In this document: piece by piece, positions 1 to 11,384 of the stretch
Numbering within the stretch: the first letter of the stretch is position 1
Layout of the letters: each line of letters starts with the position of its first letter
Source of the DNA: Lithobates sylvaticus
Lineage: Eukaryota; Chordata; Amphibia; Anura; Ranidae
Reading direction: 5' to 3'
Length of the DNA: 64,000 nt
Assembly (NCBI GenBank): GCA_028564925.1
Contig: CM053034.1
Coordinates: 152,809,356 to 152,873,355 of the forward strand
Position numbers and translations under genes: made by a program
Notes under the pieces: model-generated
Databases searched by the model: none
The model's input: only the letters and a program-made list of their open reading frames with translations
Told to the model about the DNA's origin: nothing

Positions 1-1031
1 CCGCAACTACGATCTCGGTAAAGACTTTCCAACAGAGACTCTTTACCACGTGATCAGCCGTGTACAATCACGGCAGATCACAGTGTAAATAGGAAGAGCC
101 GGTGATCGGCTTTTCCTCACTCGCATCTGTCAGACGCGAGTAGAGGAGAGCCGATCGGCTGATTATCAGCGCAGCCCCCCCCGAGGATGACCACACTGGA
201 CCACCAGGGATGCCACCAGACCACCAGGGATGCCCAGCACCAGGTATGCCACCCTAGACCACCAGGGATGCCAGTCAGTGCCCACAATGGATGCCAATCA
301 GTGCCCACAATGGGCATCACTGATTGGTATGCATTATTGTTTGGCACTGATTGGCATGCATCAGTACAAAACAAAAAAATACAATGCTGCCTATCAGTGC
401 CCATCTGTGCCACCTATCAGTGCCCATCCGTGCCACCTATCAGTGCCCATCCATGCCGCCTATCAGTGCCCATCCATGCTCATCCGTGCCGCCATATCAA
501 TGCCCATCTGTGCCGTCTATCCATGCCAATCCGTGCCAGCTATCAGTGCCAATTTGTGCTACCTATCAGTGCCCATCCGTGTCGCCCATTAGTGCCACCT
601 ATCAGTGCCGCCTATCAGTGCCACATATCAGTGCCCATCAATGCCACCTCATCAGTGCCACTTCATTGGTGCCACCTCATCTGTGCCCATCAGTGCTGCC
701 TTATCAGTGCCCGTTGGTGCAGCCCCATCCGTGCCCATCAGTGAAGGACTAAACTTACTTATTTACAAAGTTTTGAAACTGAAACAAAAAAATAATTTTT
801 TTTTTTCAAAATTTTCGGTCTTTTTTTATTTGTTTAGCAAAAAATAAAAACCGTAGATGTGATCAAATACCACCAAAAGAAATCTCTATTTGTGGGAAAA
901 AAATGATAAAAATTTCATTTGGGTACAGTGTAGCATGACCGCGCAATTGTCATTCAAAGTGCGACAGCGCTGAAAGCTGAAAATTGGTCTGGACAGGAAG
1001 GTGTTTAAGTGCCCAGTATTGAAGTGGTTAA
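1..1031 (+). repeat. TTAA-flanked DNA element with internal minisatellite, left end cut by window
   Basis: The right end reads GAAGTGGTTAA at 1021-1031 and is preceded by the segment GACCGCGCAATTGTCA shared with copies at 8380, 12915 and 27679. The left part (1-180) holds short inverted repeats around CACGTGATCAGCCG and CGGCTCTTCC-like sequence. Between lies a minisatellite. The repeated TTAA at borders suggests TTAA target duplication, as in piggyBac-type elements; the superfamily is inference. No transposase is seen, so it is non-autonomous. Confidence 0.75.
385..745 (+). repeat. Minisatellite, unit about 22 bp (TATCAGTGCCCATCCGTGCC-like)
   Basis: Imperfect tandem copies of a cycle containing TATCAGTGCC and CATCCGTGCC run from about 385 to 745, preceded by a few GACCACCAGGGATGCC repeats at 199-275. 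Open frames through it (Ser/Ala/Cys/Pro/His repeats) are by-products of the unit lacking stops and are not called as genes. Confidence 0.9.
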
Positions 1032-1847
1032 ACCGCCCTCGTGACCAGACCAATTTTCAGCTTTTGGTGCTCTCACACTTTGAATGACAATTACTCAGTC
1101 ATGCAACACTGTACCCAAATTATTTTTTTTGTCCTATTTTTCATACAAATAGAGCTTTCTTTTGGTAGTATTTGACAATTTTTTTGCGCTATAAATAAAA
1201 AACCTTGAAAATTTAGAAAAAAAACACATTTTTCTTTGTTTCTGTGATAACATTTTGCAAATTATTAATTTTCCTTCATAAATTTTGGCCACAATTTATA
1301 CTGCCACATATCTTTGGTAAAATTAACCCAAATTAGTGGATATTATTTGGTCTTTGTGAAAGTTGGAGAGTCTACAAGCTGTGGTGCAAATCATAAAAAA
1401 TTGATCACACCCGATGTACTGGTGGCCTATCTCATTTCTTGTGACCCGAACAAGCCAAGAAAGTACAAATACCCCCCAAATGACCCCTTTTTTGAAAGTA
1501 GACATTCCAAGGTGTTTAGTAAGAGGCATGGTGAGGTTTTTGATGTTGTAATTTTTTCCCACAATTCTTTGCGAAATGAAGATTTTTTTTCCCCACAAAA
1601 TTGTCATTGCAATAGGTTATTTCTCTCACATGGCATGTATATACTACAAATGACACCCCACAATAAATTCTGCTACTCCTCCTGAGTATTATGATACCAC
1701 ATGTGTGGGACTTTTCCACAGCCTAGCCAGTTAGAGAGGCCCAACATGCAGGGAGCGCCATCACGTGTTCTAGGAGCATAAATTACACATCTAACTTGTT
1801 GACTACCTATTACACTTTTGAAGGCCCTGTAGCACCAGGACATTGAC

Positions 1848-2696
1848 ACGTGACAATGACGTGGCACTGATGACAGATGGCACTGATACGTGGCACTGAT
1901 GACAGATGGCACAGATATGTGGCACCCATGACAGATGGCACTAATACGTGGCACTGATGACAGATGGCACTAATACGTGGCACTGATGACAGATGGCACT
2001 AATACGTGGCACTGATGACACGTGACACTGATGACAGATGGCACTAATATGTGGCACTGATGACACGTGGCACTGGTGACAGATGCACTTATACGTGGCA
2101 CTGATGACACGTGGCACTGATGACAGATGGCAGTAATATGTGGCACTGATGACAAATGGCACTAATACGTGGCACTGATGACAGATAACACTTATACATG
2201 GCACTGATGACACATGGCACTGATGACAGATGGCACTAATACGTGGCACTGATGACAGATGACACTAATACGTGACACTGTTGACACGTGACACTGATAA
2301 CAGATGGCACGTGACACTGACAGGTGGCACTGATGACAAATGGCACTGATACGTGGCACTGATGACAGATGGCACTAATATGTGGCACTGATGACACATG
2401 ACACTGATGACAGATGGCACTGATGACATATGGCACTTATACGTGGCACTGATGACATATGGCACTTATACAAGGCACTGGGGACAGATGGCACTGACAG
2501 GTGGCATTGGGGACAGGTGGCACTGACAGATGGCACTGGAGACAGGTGGCACTGACAGGTGGCACTGGGGACAGGTGGCACTGACAGGTGGCACTGGGGA
2601 CAGGTTGCACTAGGGACAGATGGCACTGGGGACAGGTTGCACTAGGGACAGATGGCAGTGGGGACAGATGGCAGTGGGGACAGATGGCAGTGACAT
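1848..2696 (+). repeat. Minisatellite, unit near 20-30 bp (GGCACTGATGACAGATGGCA-like)
   Basis: Tandem copies of a cycle of GGCACTGATGACAGAT, GGCACTAATACGT and relatives change at about 2470 into GGCACTGGGGACAGGT variants. Two zones with their own consensus indicate at least two amplification phases. Confidence 0.9.
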
Positions 2697-2800
2697 GTAC
2701 TGTGGGCACTTTATTTTCATTTTTTTAATTATTTTACAGCTGCAGCCATTCTCTTTCCCTCCTCACACGTGGTCTCTGTGTGAGGAGGGAGAGCCGGCGA

Positions 2801-2842
2801 TGAGAGATGATCTCATATGTTTACATATGAGATCATCTCTCA
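2801..2842. repeat. Perfect inverted repeat, 20-bp arms with 2-base loop
   Basis: TGAGAGATGATCTCATATGT, a TT spacer, then its exact reverse complement. It lies in the terminal part of the TTAA-family element. Confidence 0.9.
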
Positions 2843-3035
2843 TTGGACACTACGATCGTGCTGTAAACAGCCGCTGTGAGTGGCCATTTACAGCGATCTG
2901 TGACTGGCAAGGGACACGGTCAGCACAGAATTTCCCCGTTGTACGTTCGTGGGAGCGTGCATCGCGGAAGTAAACAAGAGGTTTTCCAGGGACGCACTCC
3001 TGGCAATTGGTGTCTGCGCCGTTGACGCCTAGTGG

Positions 3036-3802
3036 TTAATCACCACTGAGTTATTTCTTTTTTGCTAAACAAACAAAAAAAGACTAAAAACTTAGAAAAA
3101 ATTATCTTTTCTAGTTTCTGTCCTTCACTGATGTGCACTGATGAGGCTGCACTAATGGGCACTGATGAGGAGGCACTGATGAGGCTTCACTGATATGTGG
3201 CACTGATGGGCACTGATATGCAGCATTGATGAGCACTGATAAGTGGCACTAATGGGCACTGTTAGTTGGAACTGTTGGGCCCTTATAGGCAGCACTGATG
3301 AGGAGGCACTGATAGGTGGCACTGACGAGGAGGCACTGATAGGCTGCACTAATGAGGAGGCACTGCTAAGCAGCACTGATAGGCAGCACTGATAGGGAGC
3401 ACTGATAGGGAGCACTGATTGGAACTGATGGGGCTGCACTGATCATCAGTGCCATGATTATCTGTGTAAATGTTCCCTGTCACACTTGCTGGTTACTGGC
3501 TCTCCTTTCCTCACATTGTGACACAATGTACTGCTGATAAATGGCAAATATGTTTAAATTGTGATCAGCTGTGATTGGACACAGCTGATCACACGGTAAA
3601 TGACCGATGTGATTTGCCCTTTACTGTGACCTGTGATCAGCTGTGTCAGAAGGACGCAACGATCACAGAGAGCACCAGATGGTGCACCCAAGGGGGGTGT
3701 GCAGGGGTGTGGTTCTGGGAGGACATCCATGGATGCCCACCCAGAACAACAGAGCTGCGCTCTAGCTGTCTTTTGGCTATAGTGCGGTAGAGAAGTGGTT
3801 AA
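3036..3802 (-). repeat. Third TTAA-flanked element with internal minisatellite
   Basis: It starts at the TTAA closing the previous copy and ends AGAAGTGGTTAA at 3791-3802. The left side is the reverse complement of the Rana-type segment TTTTTATTTGTTTAGC. A minisatellite of GGCACTGATGAGGA-like units fills 3120-3440. The right portion (3450-3790) contains CTGTCTTTTGGCTATAG, also seen as a fragment at about 30120. Confidence 0.7.
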
Positions 3803-4102
3803 ACAGGGTAAAAAATGAAATTGAAAAATCAAATTACCATAGTATAAAAGAAAAACACATATACAAAAAACATTAAATTATATAATCTGAACTACCCTAT
3901 ATTCACCATTTACAGTAAATAAAAATTAGTTATGTGTGATGAAACCACTTGTAGTCCAAGAAGCTTTTGTGACAGAAGCTACAGATTGGAAATCACTTTT
4001 GAAATGATATTAATATGTTGAAGCTTATGTGATATTTAAGTGTTTTGGTTTACATGTACTTTGATGGGAAACTGAGCAGATTCAAGTTTACCTTGATATA
4101 GT
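3803..4102. other. Intron 1 sequence, no feature recognised
   Basis: AT-rich unique-looking sequence upstream of exon 2. I looked for TH exon 1 coding sequence here and on the rest of the left flank and did not find it. Confidence 0.6.
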
Positions 4103-4917
4103 CAGTGTTGGTCATCTTACTTTAAAAAAGTAATTAGTTAAGTTACAAATTACTTCTCCCAAAAAGTAATTGCGTTAGTAACTCAGTTACTACATTGGAA
4201 AAGTAATTAATTACTCAGCAAAGTAACTGACTTTTTTTTTAAATATTCTATACGTGTAACTAAGGGGCGGGTCTAGTATTACTGTAAGCAAGGGGCGCAT
4301 TTATTATTATTATTGTTATATATCGTGTAACCAAGGGGCTGCTCTATTATTACTCTAACCAAGGGGCAGATCTGTTATAGCGTGTAAGCAAGGGGCGGGT
4401 CTATTATTATTATATCGTGTAAGGGGCGGATGGCTACAGAAGAGGGCGAATGTTAAATTAATGGGCAGAGCTCGATATATAACAATAATAATAAATATGC
4501 CCCTTGGTTACAGTAATAGTAGACCCGCCCCTTACTTACACGATAGACGCCCCTTGCAGAGTAACATGAGCATCGGGAGCGTGCAGCATCGCCTCGTACA
4601 ATTACATGTTAACTGCGCCTGCGTGGTGTAGAGTTAACTTCGGCAATTTTCGGAAGCTTCGTAGTCCTTCGTACTGCGCAAGCGCTGTGCCTGCGCAGTA
4701 CAGGTGGTCCTTATCCGGCGGGGGAACTTTTTTGGCAGGACACCGGAATTACACTACTGCCATCTAGTGGCGGTAGATGTAATTGGGGTAACTAAGCCAA
4801 AGTAATGGGAACTGAGTTACCATGAGGGGAAAAGTAATCAGTTAGATTACTCGTTACCCTCTAAAGTAACTGCGTTAGGTAACTCAGTTTATTTTAACTC
4901 AGTTACTTACATCACTG
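4103..4917. mobile_element. Non-autonomous hAT element
   Basis: The element begins CAGTGTTGG and ends ACATCACTG. It is flanked by GATATAGT (4095-4102) and GATATAGG (4918-4925), an 8-bp duplication with 7 of 8 bases kept. Subterminal AAAGTAATT/GTAACTCAGTTAC motifs recur in both orientations. The centre repeats GGGGCGGGTCTATTATTATT-like units (about 4262-4540) in both strands. No coding capacity. Confidence 0.85.
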
Positions 4918-5107
4918 GATATAGGTAGCAGTTTACTATTCATTCAACCTCTTTTCTGTATTTTATTCCCATGATTTACACAGGTGAACCTTTACATGCA
5001 TATAATGTATATTAATTTATCAAAATAAAAAAAAAAAAACAGTATTAATACATTTTTTCGTACTACTTTTTTTTAATTATTTCCTGTGTTTTTTTTTACC
5101 TTTCTAG

Positions 5108-5311
5108 TCTCCCCGATTCTTGGGCAGGAGGCAGAGTTTGATAGAAGATGCTCGGAAGGAACGGGAAGCAGCAGCAGCGGCAGCAGAGGCAGCAGAATGC
5201 TCTGACTCTCTGGTATTCGAGGAGAAAGATGGCAAAGCCATTGTCAACCTACTCTTCTCCCTCAAAGGAAACAAACCTTCTTCACTATCCCGCACTCTGA
5301 AAGTGTTCGAG
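5108..5311 (+). CDS. th: Tyrosine hydroxylase exon 2: phospho-regulatory segment and start of ACT domain
   Basis: 204 nt, 68 codons, from acceptor TTTCTAG (5101-5107) to donor GAG|GTAAGA. It begins [20 protein letters not shown], matching vertebrate TH from Ser31 onward. The Ser31 codon (TCT, followed by Pro) is the first of the exon, and Ser40 in the basophilic RRQS site is at 5135-5137. In known TH these are proline-directed/ERK and PKA sites that raise activity and relieve catecholamine feedback. An alanine-rich stretch follows, then [18 protein letters not shown], the first strand and loop of the ACT-type regulatory domain. The exon ends in phase 0 at KVFE. It lies in the same frame as exon 3. 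The acceptor has a long T-rich tract. Coding exon 1 is not in the window. Confidence 0.96.
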
Positions 5312-5417
5312 GTAAGATGGAGACAGAAGTCCAAGTCAGGCATTATGATTAGGGTAGAGAACAGAAAAAAAATCAATGGATCAGTTCTAAATGCAGCTTA
5401 AAATTTCAAAGGTCTAA

Positions 5418-5866
5418 GGCCCCTTTCACACTGGGGCGGTTTTCACACTGGGGCGGTGTACAGGCGCTAAAAATAGCGCCTTTACACCGCCTGAAAAAAC
5501 CGTCCCCATTCACTCCAGTGTGAAAGCCGGCGGGCTTTCACACTGGAGCGGTGCGCTAGCAGGACGGTAAAAAAAGTCCTACTAGCAGCATCTTTGGAGC
5601 GATATAGGAGCGGTGTATTCACCGCTCCTATACCGCTCCTACCCATTGATTTCAATGGGACACCGCGGTAATACCGCGGCAATATTGTCGCAAAGCGCCG
5701 CAACGGCGGTGCTTTGTGGGGGATTTGAACCCTTTTTCGGCCGCTCGCGGAGGTTAAAACCGCCCCGCCAGCGGCCGAATACTGCTGCTAAAACGACGGT
5801 AAAGCAGCGCTAAATATAGCGCTGCTTTACCGTCGCCGCGGCTCCCGCCCCAGTGTGAAAGGGGCC
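5418..5866. mobile_element. Harbinger-like MITE with TAA target duplication
   Basis: Terminal inverted repeats GGCCCCTTTCACACTGGGGC (left) and its complement at right are flanked by TAA at 5415-5417 and 5867-5869. The interior is a series of short inverted repeats (AGCGCCGCAA, GAGCGGTGTA/TACCGCTCC, GGCCGCTCGC). The 3-bp TAA duplication fits PIF/Harbinger (TWA targets). It starts 106 bp after exon 2. Confidence 0.85.
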
Positions 5867-5869
5867 TAA

Positions 5870-8040
5870 TAAGTAAGATCTTCTTATCAAAAGAAAGATA
5901 TGCTTCTTAATGCCTAGCTGAAGTCTCACATCTTTTTATATCTCCTGTACACCTGTATAATATAATTTGTGATAATTTTTTGTTTTGAAATGTCTTTATT
6001 AGCTTTTGCTCTTAGTGAAAATTGTATTTCCTGTCCTTGCACTCAGGGTTGTCAATGCCCCACAACTTTTTTATTGTCAAAATATGTCAAATTTAATGAC
6101 AAAGCACATTTTTAATAACAACTTAAAGTATGACAAAAATTCCTATTAGAAACTAAGATGTTATTTTTTTTTTTATACAATATGTAAATGTTAACAATAC
6201 CCATAACAAGTAATATGCCTGGCTTTACAATGAAAAAGTCAAAACAGTGTGATAAAATGTGAGCATCAGCATGACTAGGATTAAGAAAGACCTGGGGAAC
6301 CCCAGAATGGAACATTGAGTCCTGTGGCTTATGTAGTACATTGTTTAAAATGATGGTCATGGCCAGGTTGCACCTAACAGTGGGATTGGCTTGAAGGGGC
6401 ATGATCAAACAGAACCTTGTCGCTGTATACACTGCATGCCAATGCCACAGTCTTTGTTTCACAAAATACTCCTAATGACTGTGCTACAAATGACAGTCTC
6501 ACAGACACACATAAACTTTAGGACAAAGGATCATTTATTTAAAAAAAAGAAAAAATATTTTATATGCTTTTCTGTACACAAAAATATACCACTTTGTTTG
6601 ACTGAGACTACCTTAAAGAAGAACTTTATTAAAAACCAGCAACTGTCGAGACAATGAACATTTTGGTCAGGACTAGGTAATGTACAACATAGTACAGCGT
6701 TCAGTGGTCAGGAGTAAGTAAAATACAACACAGTATGAGGAGGGTGAGGGAGGTAGAGAGTGGCGGAAGTGAGAGATAGGAGGAAAGGAGATAGAGAGCG
6801 GGAAGGGAAAGAGAGGGAATAGTGGAAGGGATAGAGATATGGAAAGAGAGAGGGGGGTTGGAATAGGGGAAGGAGCAAGAGAAGGGGAGAGAGAGAGGAG
6901 GGGGAGGGACGAAGAGGGGGAAAGAAAGGAATGGGGGTGTTCAGTGGACAGAATGCCCACTGACCAATCATGCCCCCTTCCAGGGCACAGGCTGGTCTCC
7001 ACTAAGCTCAGGCAACAAGCAGTCAGGATCTAGAACTGCATGCTGTTTTTCAAATCTCCCTTCTACATGCCCACCCACCTCTTTTCACAGCCCTCTAGTC
7101 ACATTGAACTACCTTGTCCACATCTTCTACTGATGTCAGCCATATAGGGCCTACTATGTGACTTGCGGCTGGCTGGCAGTGTTGGCATGCATTGCACACC
7201 CAGGGGTTAAACTGTGGGGTAGACACAGAGGATGGGATGAGAAGTGGAACTAATCCGGCCTTCATCATCTATATGTTCATTAGCAGAAATGCGTCAGTAG
7301 GATGGAGAAAACATACCTCATATATTACCGAGATGTCTGTATAAGAGCCATTTTTTATTATGTTTACATTCATGTCTTTTCTTACTTTTTGTAAAATACT
7401 ATTTTAACATGTTGGAATAAATGTATAGATTTGAATTACATGCTGTGGGTGTTCTGTCTGCCTGAAAAGTTCATTAGCAGAGGATCACATACAGTCTGAA
7501 CTAACAGCCACAGCAAGTCATTGTATTTGCAAAGTTTGTCCTGTCCACAGACTTTTATAAAAAATCAGGGTGTTTTTTTTACAAACTGTCCATGAAAATA
7601 TAAATGATTGGCAACCCCGCTTACACTGCAGTCATCTGCACTGGCAGAGCTGAGTAATAGCAGCAGCCCTCATTTCAAGTGTCTTCACACAGACCTATGT
7701 TGCAGAGAAACAGAAGGGGTGTGACTGACACCAGTGGGGCTAAAGCTGGCCTTACAATGGTTGCGTTTTGGCTGATACCTGCTGAATGGGCAAAATTCAA
7801 GCTGTAGCTGGCCCTGATGACACCACCTGGCTCGACAAAAGTACATTTTTCATTGACTTTTATCAAAAGTGCTAGATGGAAAACGGTCACCTGAACTGTG
7901 ACTGCTTCCATTCAAAGTTAAACTGCGAGTCCTGCCAGCTGCTGAATAAAATAGCTGGCAGGGGAGATTCCTTCATCCATGATGTTTAGTGGATTCTGGA
8001 ACTGCTTGATTTCTTTTGTTAAGCCACCTTAAAAACCTAA
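5870..8040. other. Intron 2 sequence; polypurine tract at 6726-6936
   Basis: No recognised gene or element. From 6726 to 6936 the plus strand is almost pure A/G (GAGAGAGAGG, GGGAAGGG runs), which gives spurious Ser/Pro/Leu-rich frames on the minus strand. Confidence 0.7.
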
Positions 8041-8226
8041 GGCTGTGTTCACACCCATGGGAATTGGATGCGGGTTTCCCCGCATAGCAGGAGATTGTGA
8101 CTGGTCCTGTGTGTCTTTTGGTCCATCTCAGGTCTGCATTCAGGCTGAAATTGGACCTGAAATGGTGAATGGAGATGCAACGGCCTCCTGCTGTGAGTCG
8201 CATGCAGCTTAGATGTGAACCCAGCC
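8041..8226. mobile_element. Short MITE, ends GGCTGTGTTCACACC / GATGTGAACCCAGCC
   Basis: About 15-bp imperfect terminal inverted repeats enclose 186 bp with GCATGCAGC and other short palindromes. The target duplication is unclear (TAA left, TCA right). A related half-end (GTGTAAACCCAGCCT) occurs near 30449. Confidence 0.6.
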
Positions 8227-8379
8227 TCAAGGTGTATGGCTAGCTGAACTCTGATATACAAAGGACTGCACAGTTATATCTGGACACCCTGCATAACAAC
8301 TGTTACAGGAAAAAAAAGTTCTTGCCAATGTGTCTGAAGAGTAATAAATTACAGGTAAAAGCGCAGAAAAAAACAATGC

Positions 8380-9325
8380 TTAACCACTTGCTAACCGCTG
8401 CACGCCGATATACGTTGGCAGCAGTGGGCAAATGGGCGTACCTGTATGTCCCCTTTAAGAGGCGTGGATAGCAGGCGCCCGCCTTGTACAGTGTGACTGT
8501 GACTGAGTGACTGTGCTCGCTGGACCGGTGGACTCAATGTCGTGTCACGGAACCTCAGAATGGGGAAGTGCCTATATAAACAAGATATTTCCACGTTTTG
8601 CCTTGTGATATGACAGAGATCACTGCTCCCTGTCATCGGGAGCACTGATCGCTGTCATATGACTAGTAGCCCATCCCCTCACAGCTAGAATCACTCCCTA
8701 GGACACACTAAACTCCTTCATCGCCCCCTAGTGGTTAACCCTTCCCTGCCAGTGTCATTTACACAGTAATCAGTGCATTTTTAAAGCACTGGTCGCTGTA
8801 TAAATGACAATGGTCCCAAAATAGTGTCAAAAGTGTCCGATGTGTCCGCAATAATGTTGCAGTCCCCATAAAAACCGCAGATCGCCGCCATTACTACTAA
8901 AAAAAAAAAATTATAATAAAAATGCCATAAAACTATCCCCTATGTTGTACATGCTATAACTCTTGTGCAAACCAATCAATATACGCTTATTGCGATTAGT
9001 TTTTTTTTTTTTATACCAAAAATATGTAGAAGAATACATATCGGCCTCAACTGAGGAAAAAAATTGTTTTTTTTATATATTTTTGGGGGATATTTTTTAT
9101 AGCAAAAAGTAAAAGATATTGCGTTTTTTTTAAAATTGTCGCTCTCTTTTTGTTTATAGCACAAAAAATAAAAACCGCAGAGGTGATCAAATACCACCAA
9201 AAGAAAGCTCTATTTGTGGGGGAAAAAGAACGTCAATTTTGTTCAGTTAAAACGATGCAGTGTCGAATCGCAAAAAGTGCTCTGGTCAGAAAGGGGGTAC
9301 ATTCTTCCGGGGCTGAAGTGGTTAA
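8380..9325 (+). mobile_element. TTAA-flanked non-autonomous element (copy of the 946-1006 bp family)
   Basis: Starts TTAACCACTTGC and ends GCTGAAGTGGTTAA. It shares the order of blocks with 12915-13862 and 27679-28684: CGCCGATATACG, CACTCCCTAGGACACAC, CCAGTGTCATTTACACAG, TGTCCGATGTGTCCGC, AAAAATATGTAGAAGAATAC, AAAACCGCAGAGGTGATC and CGAATCGCAAAAAGTGCTC. It has no protein coding capacity. The TTAA duplication suggests piggyBac-type mobilisation (inference). Confidence 0.85.
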
Positions 9326-9590
9326 GGAAGGATAGGTTACAGTACAGCAGATTGTGTCCACAGACCTCATAAAGTACCACCTAAAGTACTGTATATCAAA
9401 TAATTCACAGAACAAGGCCTAACCAGCAAGCAACAAGGACATGAGAAGTATCAAAAAAAGTCCAGTTTTCATCAACATAATACAGAATGTACTACAGGAC
9501 CATATCTATTAAGCGGAAAAGAGGAAAAACAAAAGGTAGATAAAAATAACAAGAAAAGTTACAACAAACTACGATTATAATGGGCTATAG

Positions 9591-9724
9591 CAGGGATATG
9601 CAATTAGCAGACCTCCACCTGTTGCAAAACTACAAGTCCCATCATGCCTTTGCCTCTGGGTGTCATGCTTGCGGTTGTCAGAGTCTTGCTATGCCTCATG
9701 GGACTTGTAGTTCTGCAACAGCTG
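9591..9724. mobile_element. 134-bp hAT MITE with exact 8-bp target duplication
   Basis: GGCTATAG is present at 9583-9590 and again at 9725-9732. Internal arms AACTACAAGTCCCAT and ATGGGACTTGTAGTT form a long hairpin. Confidence 0.88.
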
Positions 9725-10125
9725 GGCTATAGAGTCCAGAAGGAAAATGGTTAAGCATCTGGGATCTCATAAGAGTGATACATCCACCCCGACCAGATTA
9801 CATGAAAGCAGTCAAGCTGGTGCTTAATGGTATGTACCCAGCGTTCCGCCTCCATAATATCATCCATTTCTTGTTTCCAGTAACATTTGTTCTTATTAAG
9901 ACTTCAGTGACACATTAAAGTAATTCTAAAGCTAAAACGTTTTCTAACTTAATGCATTTCGTGTAAAAGTAAAAACCAGCTGTAATCGTCTGCAGTTCTT
10001 CTCCCCTGTTTTTTTTCACAGGATGTTTGTGCAGCAGTGGGAGCTATTGGCTTCTGCTGCTGTCAATCAAATCCTGTAAGCAAGAATGGGGCTGAGCCAG
10101 GATGGGGCCGAGCCAGGCTGTGTGT

Positions 10126-10210
10126 GTCTATAGACACACACAGCCTGGCTCGGTAGCGAATCCACACATCTGGCACAAACCTCTTACTATGGGGGGGAGG
10201 ACAGGAAGGA
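10126..10210. repeat. Direct repeat, copy 1 (partner at 12506-12600)
   Basis: TGTCTATAGACACACA, GCTCGGTAGCGAATCC, ATCTGGCACAAA and CTATGGGGG blocks occur here and with small differences at 12506-12600, flanking the material between. The TCTATAGA core is palindromic. Confidence 0.75.
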
Positions 10211-10739
10211 GGACAATACGTCTACCAGGGAAGTCACATATGTGGAACACTACGGTTGAGTAGAAAGGCAGCTTTAATTTGAAAGACAGCACAGTACAAA
10301 AATAGCAGCAAAATGAACCTTCACCAAGCCAATAGTTAAAATAGACAACGTTGTCTATAGTAGGAATTCTCAGCTGCGCACACACCCATACATACATAAA
10401 TCTGCAATTTGAGTATTCAGAAATGGAATCCAGAGGTAGAAGTAGCACAGTCTTGTTAGGGCTATAATTGGCCACTAAAAAACAAACTTCATATATCACT
10501 GGTCTAGTCAGTGCCGATCCTGACCTCCCTGGGGCCCTAAGAAAAATTCTGCTAAGGGGCCCTCTACCTGACCTGTGATACAGTGAGCTATGTAAACCAT
10601 TTGCCATTGCCACACAGTCACACCTGACACTTCAGTGCTCCCAATACAATCCTCCCTCCTTTAAACAAAACAGTCAAAGAATAAGTACAACAATATAGAA
10701 CAGACATGTATATAATATATATATCGTTGCATATCTGAG

Positions 10740-11000
10740 TGCGGATCCCCCACTTACATCAGGGTCCTCAGAGATCCCCCACTTACATCAGGATCCCCAG
10801 AGAGCCCCCCCTTACACCAGGGTCCCCAGAGAGCATCCGCCTTACATCAGGGTCCCCAGAGAGCATCCGCCTTACATCAGGGTCCCCAGAGAGCATCCCT
10901 ATAAAGCCCCTCCTTACATCAGGGTCCCCGAAGAGCCCCCCTTACATCAGTGTCCTCAAAGAGCCTCCCTACTTACATCAGGGTCTGCAGCATTGCCCTT
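10740..11000 (+). repeat. Minisatellite, unit about 27-30 bp
   Basis: Around nine copies of CTTACATCAGGGTCCCCAGA plus a variable linker, inside the hAT at 10509-12109. Confidence 0.88.
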
Positions 11001-11384
11001 TACATCAGAGTTGCCCCTTGCACTGTAAGGTGGATTCTTGCAGACTATGATGTAAAGGGGAACTCTGGGAATGTGGGGAGGACTCTGGTGACCAGAGAAA
11101 GAAAACACTAAGATAAGGGGGTTTACTGATATAAGGGGGAAACCTTTATATCAGTGCCCCCTTACAATATTGTATTGACTCCCCCTAGACTGGCCTGTCG
11201 GTGCTGTCACTGACCTCCTCTCAGGTGCATCGTGCAGGGCTCAGTCAGTCGGCTCCAGCTTGGTGGCTCTGGTTTTATCCCATAGTTTCCTCTCCGCAGT
11301 CCATACATGTCTGACTTCTCCCATGACCCCCATCCTGGTGGAACTCCCATTCTTGACTCCTCTCCAGACGTGATATAAGACAAG

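Larger units (their letters stand above)
1028..3039 (-). repeat. Second TTAA-flanked element, opposite orientation, sharing border TTAA with its neighbours
   Basis: It begins at the TTAA that ends the previous copy. At 1045-1180 it carries the reverse complement of that copy's right-end segment (CCAATTTTCAGC, TGACAATT, ATAGAGCTTTCTTTTGG). It ends GTGGTTAA at 3032-3039. About 1250-1820 holds sequence of no recognised family. A minisatellite follows, then an end region with a perfect 20-bp-arm hairpin at 2801-2842. Confidence 0.65.

Noticed and set aside
187-752. Cys/Pro/His repeat frames that might suggest a zinc-finger-like protein
   Set aside because: Minisatellite translation, open in several frames; no proper finger spacing.
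1-5107. TH exon 1
   Set aside because: No sequence resembling the N-terminal coding exon (RRAVSELDAKQ region) was found; it is presumed upstream.
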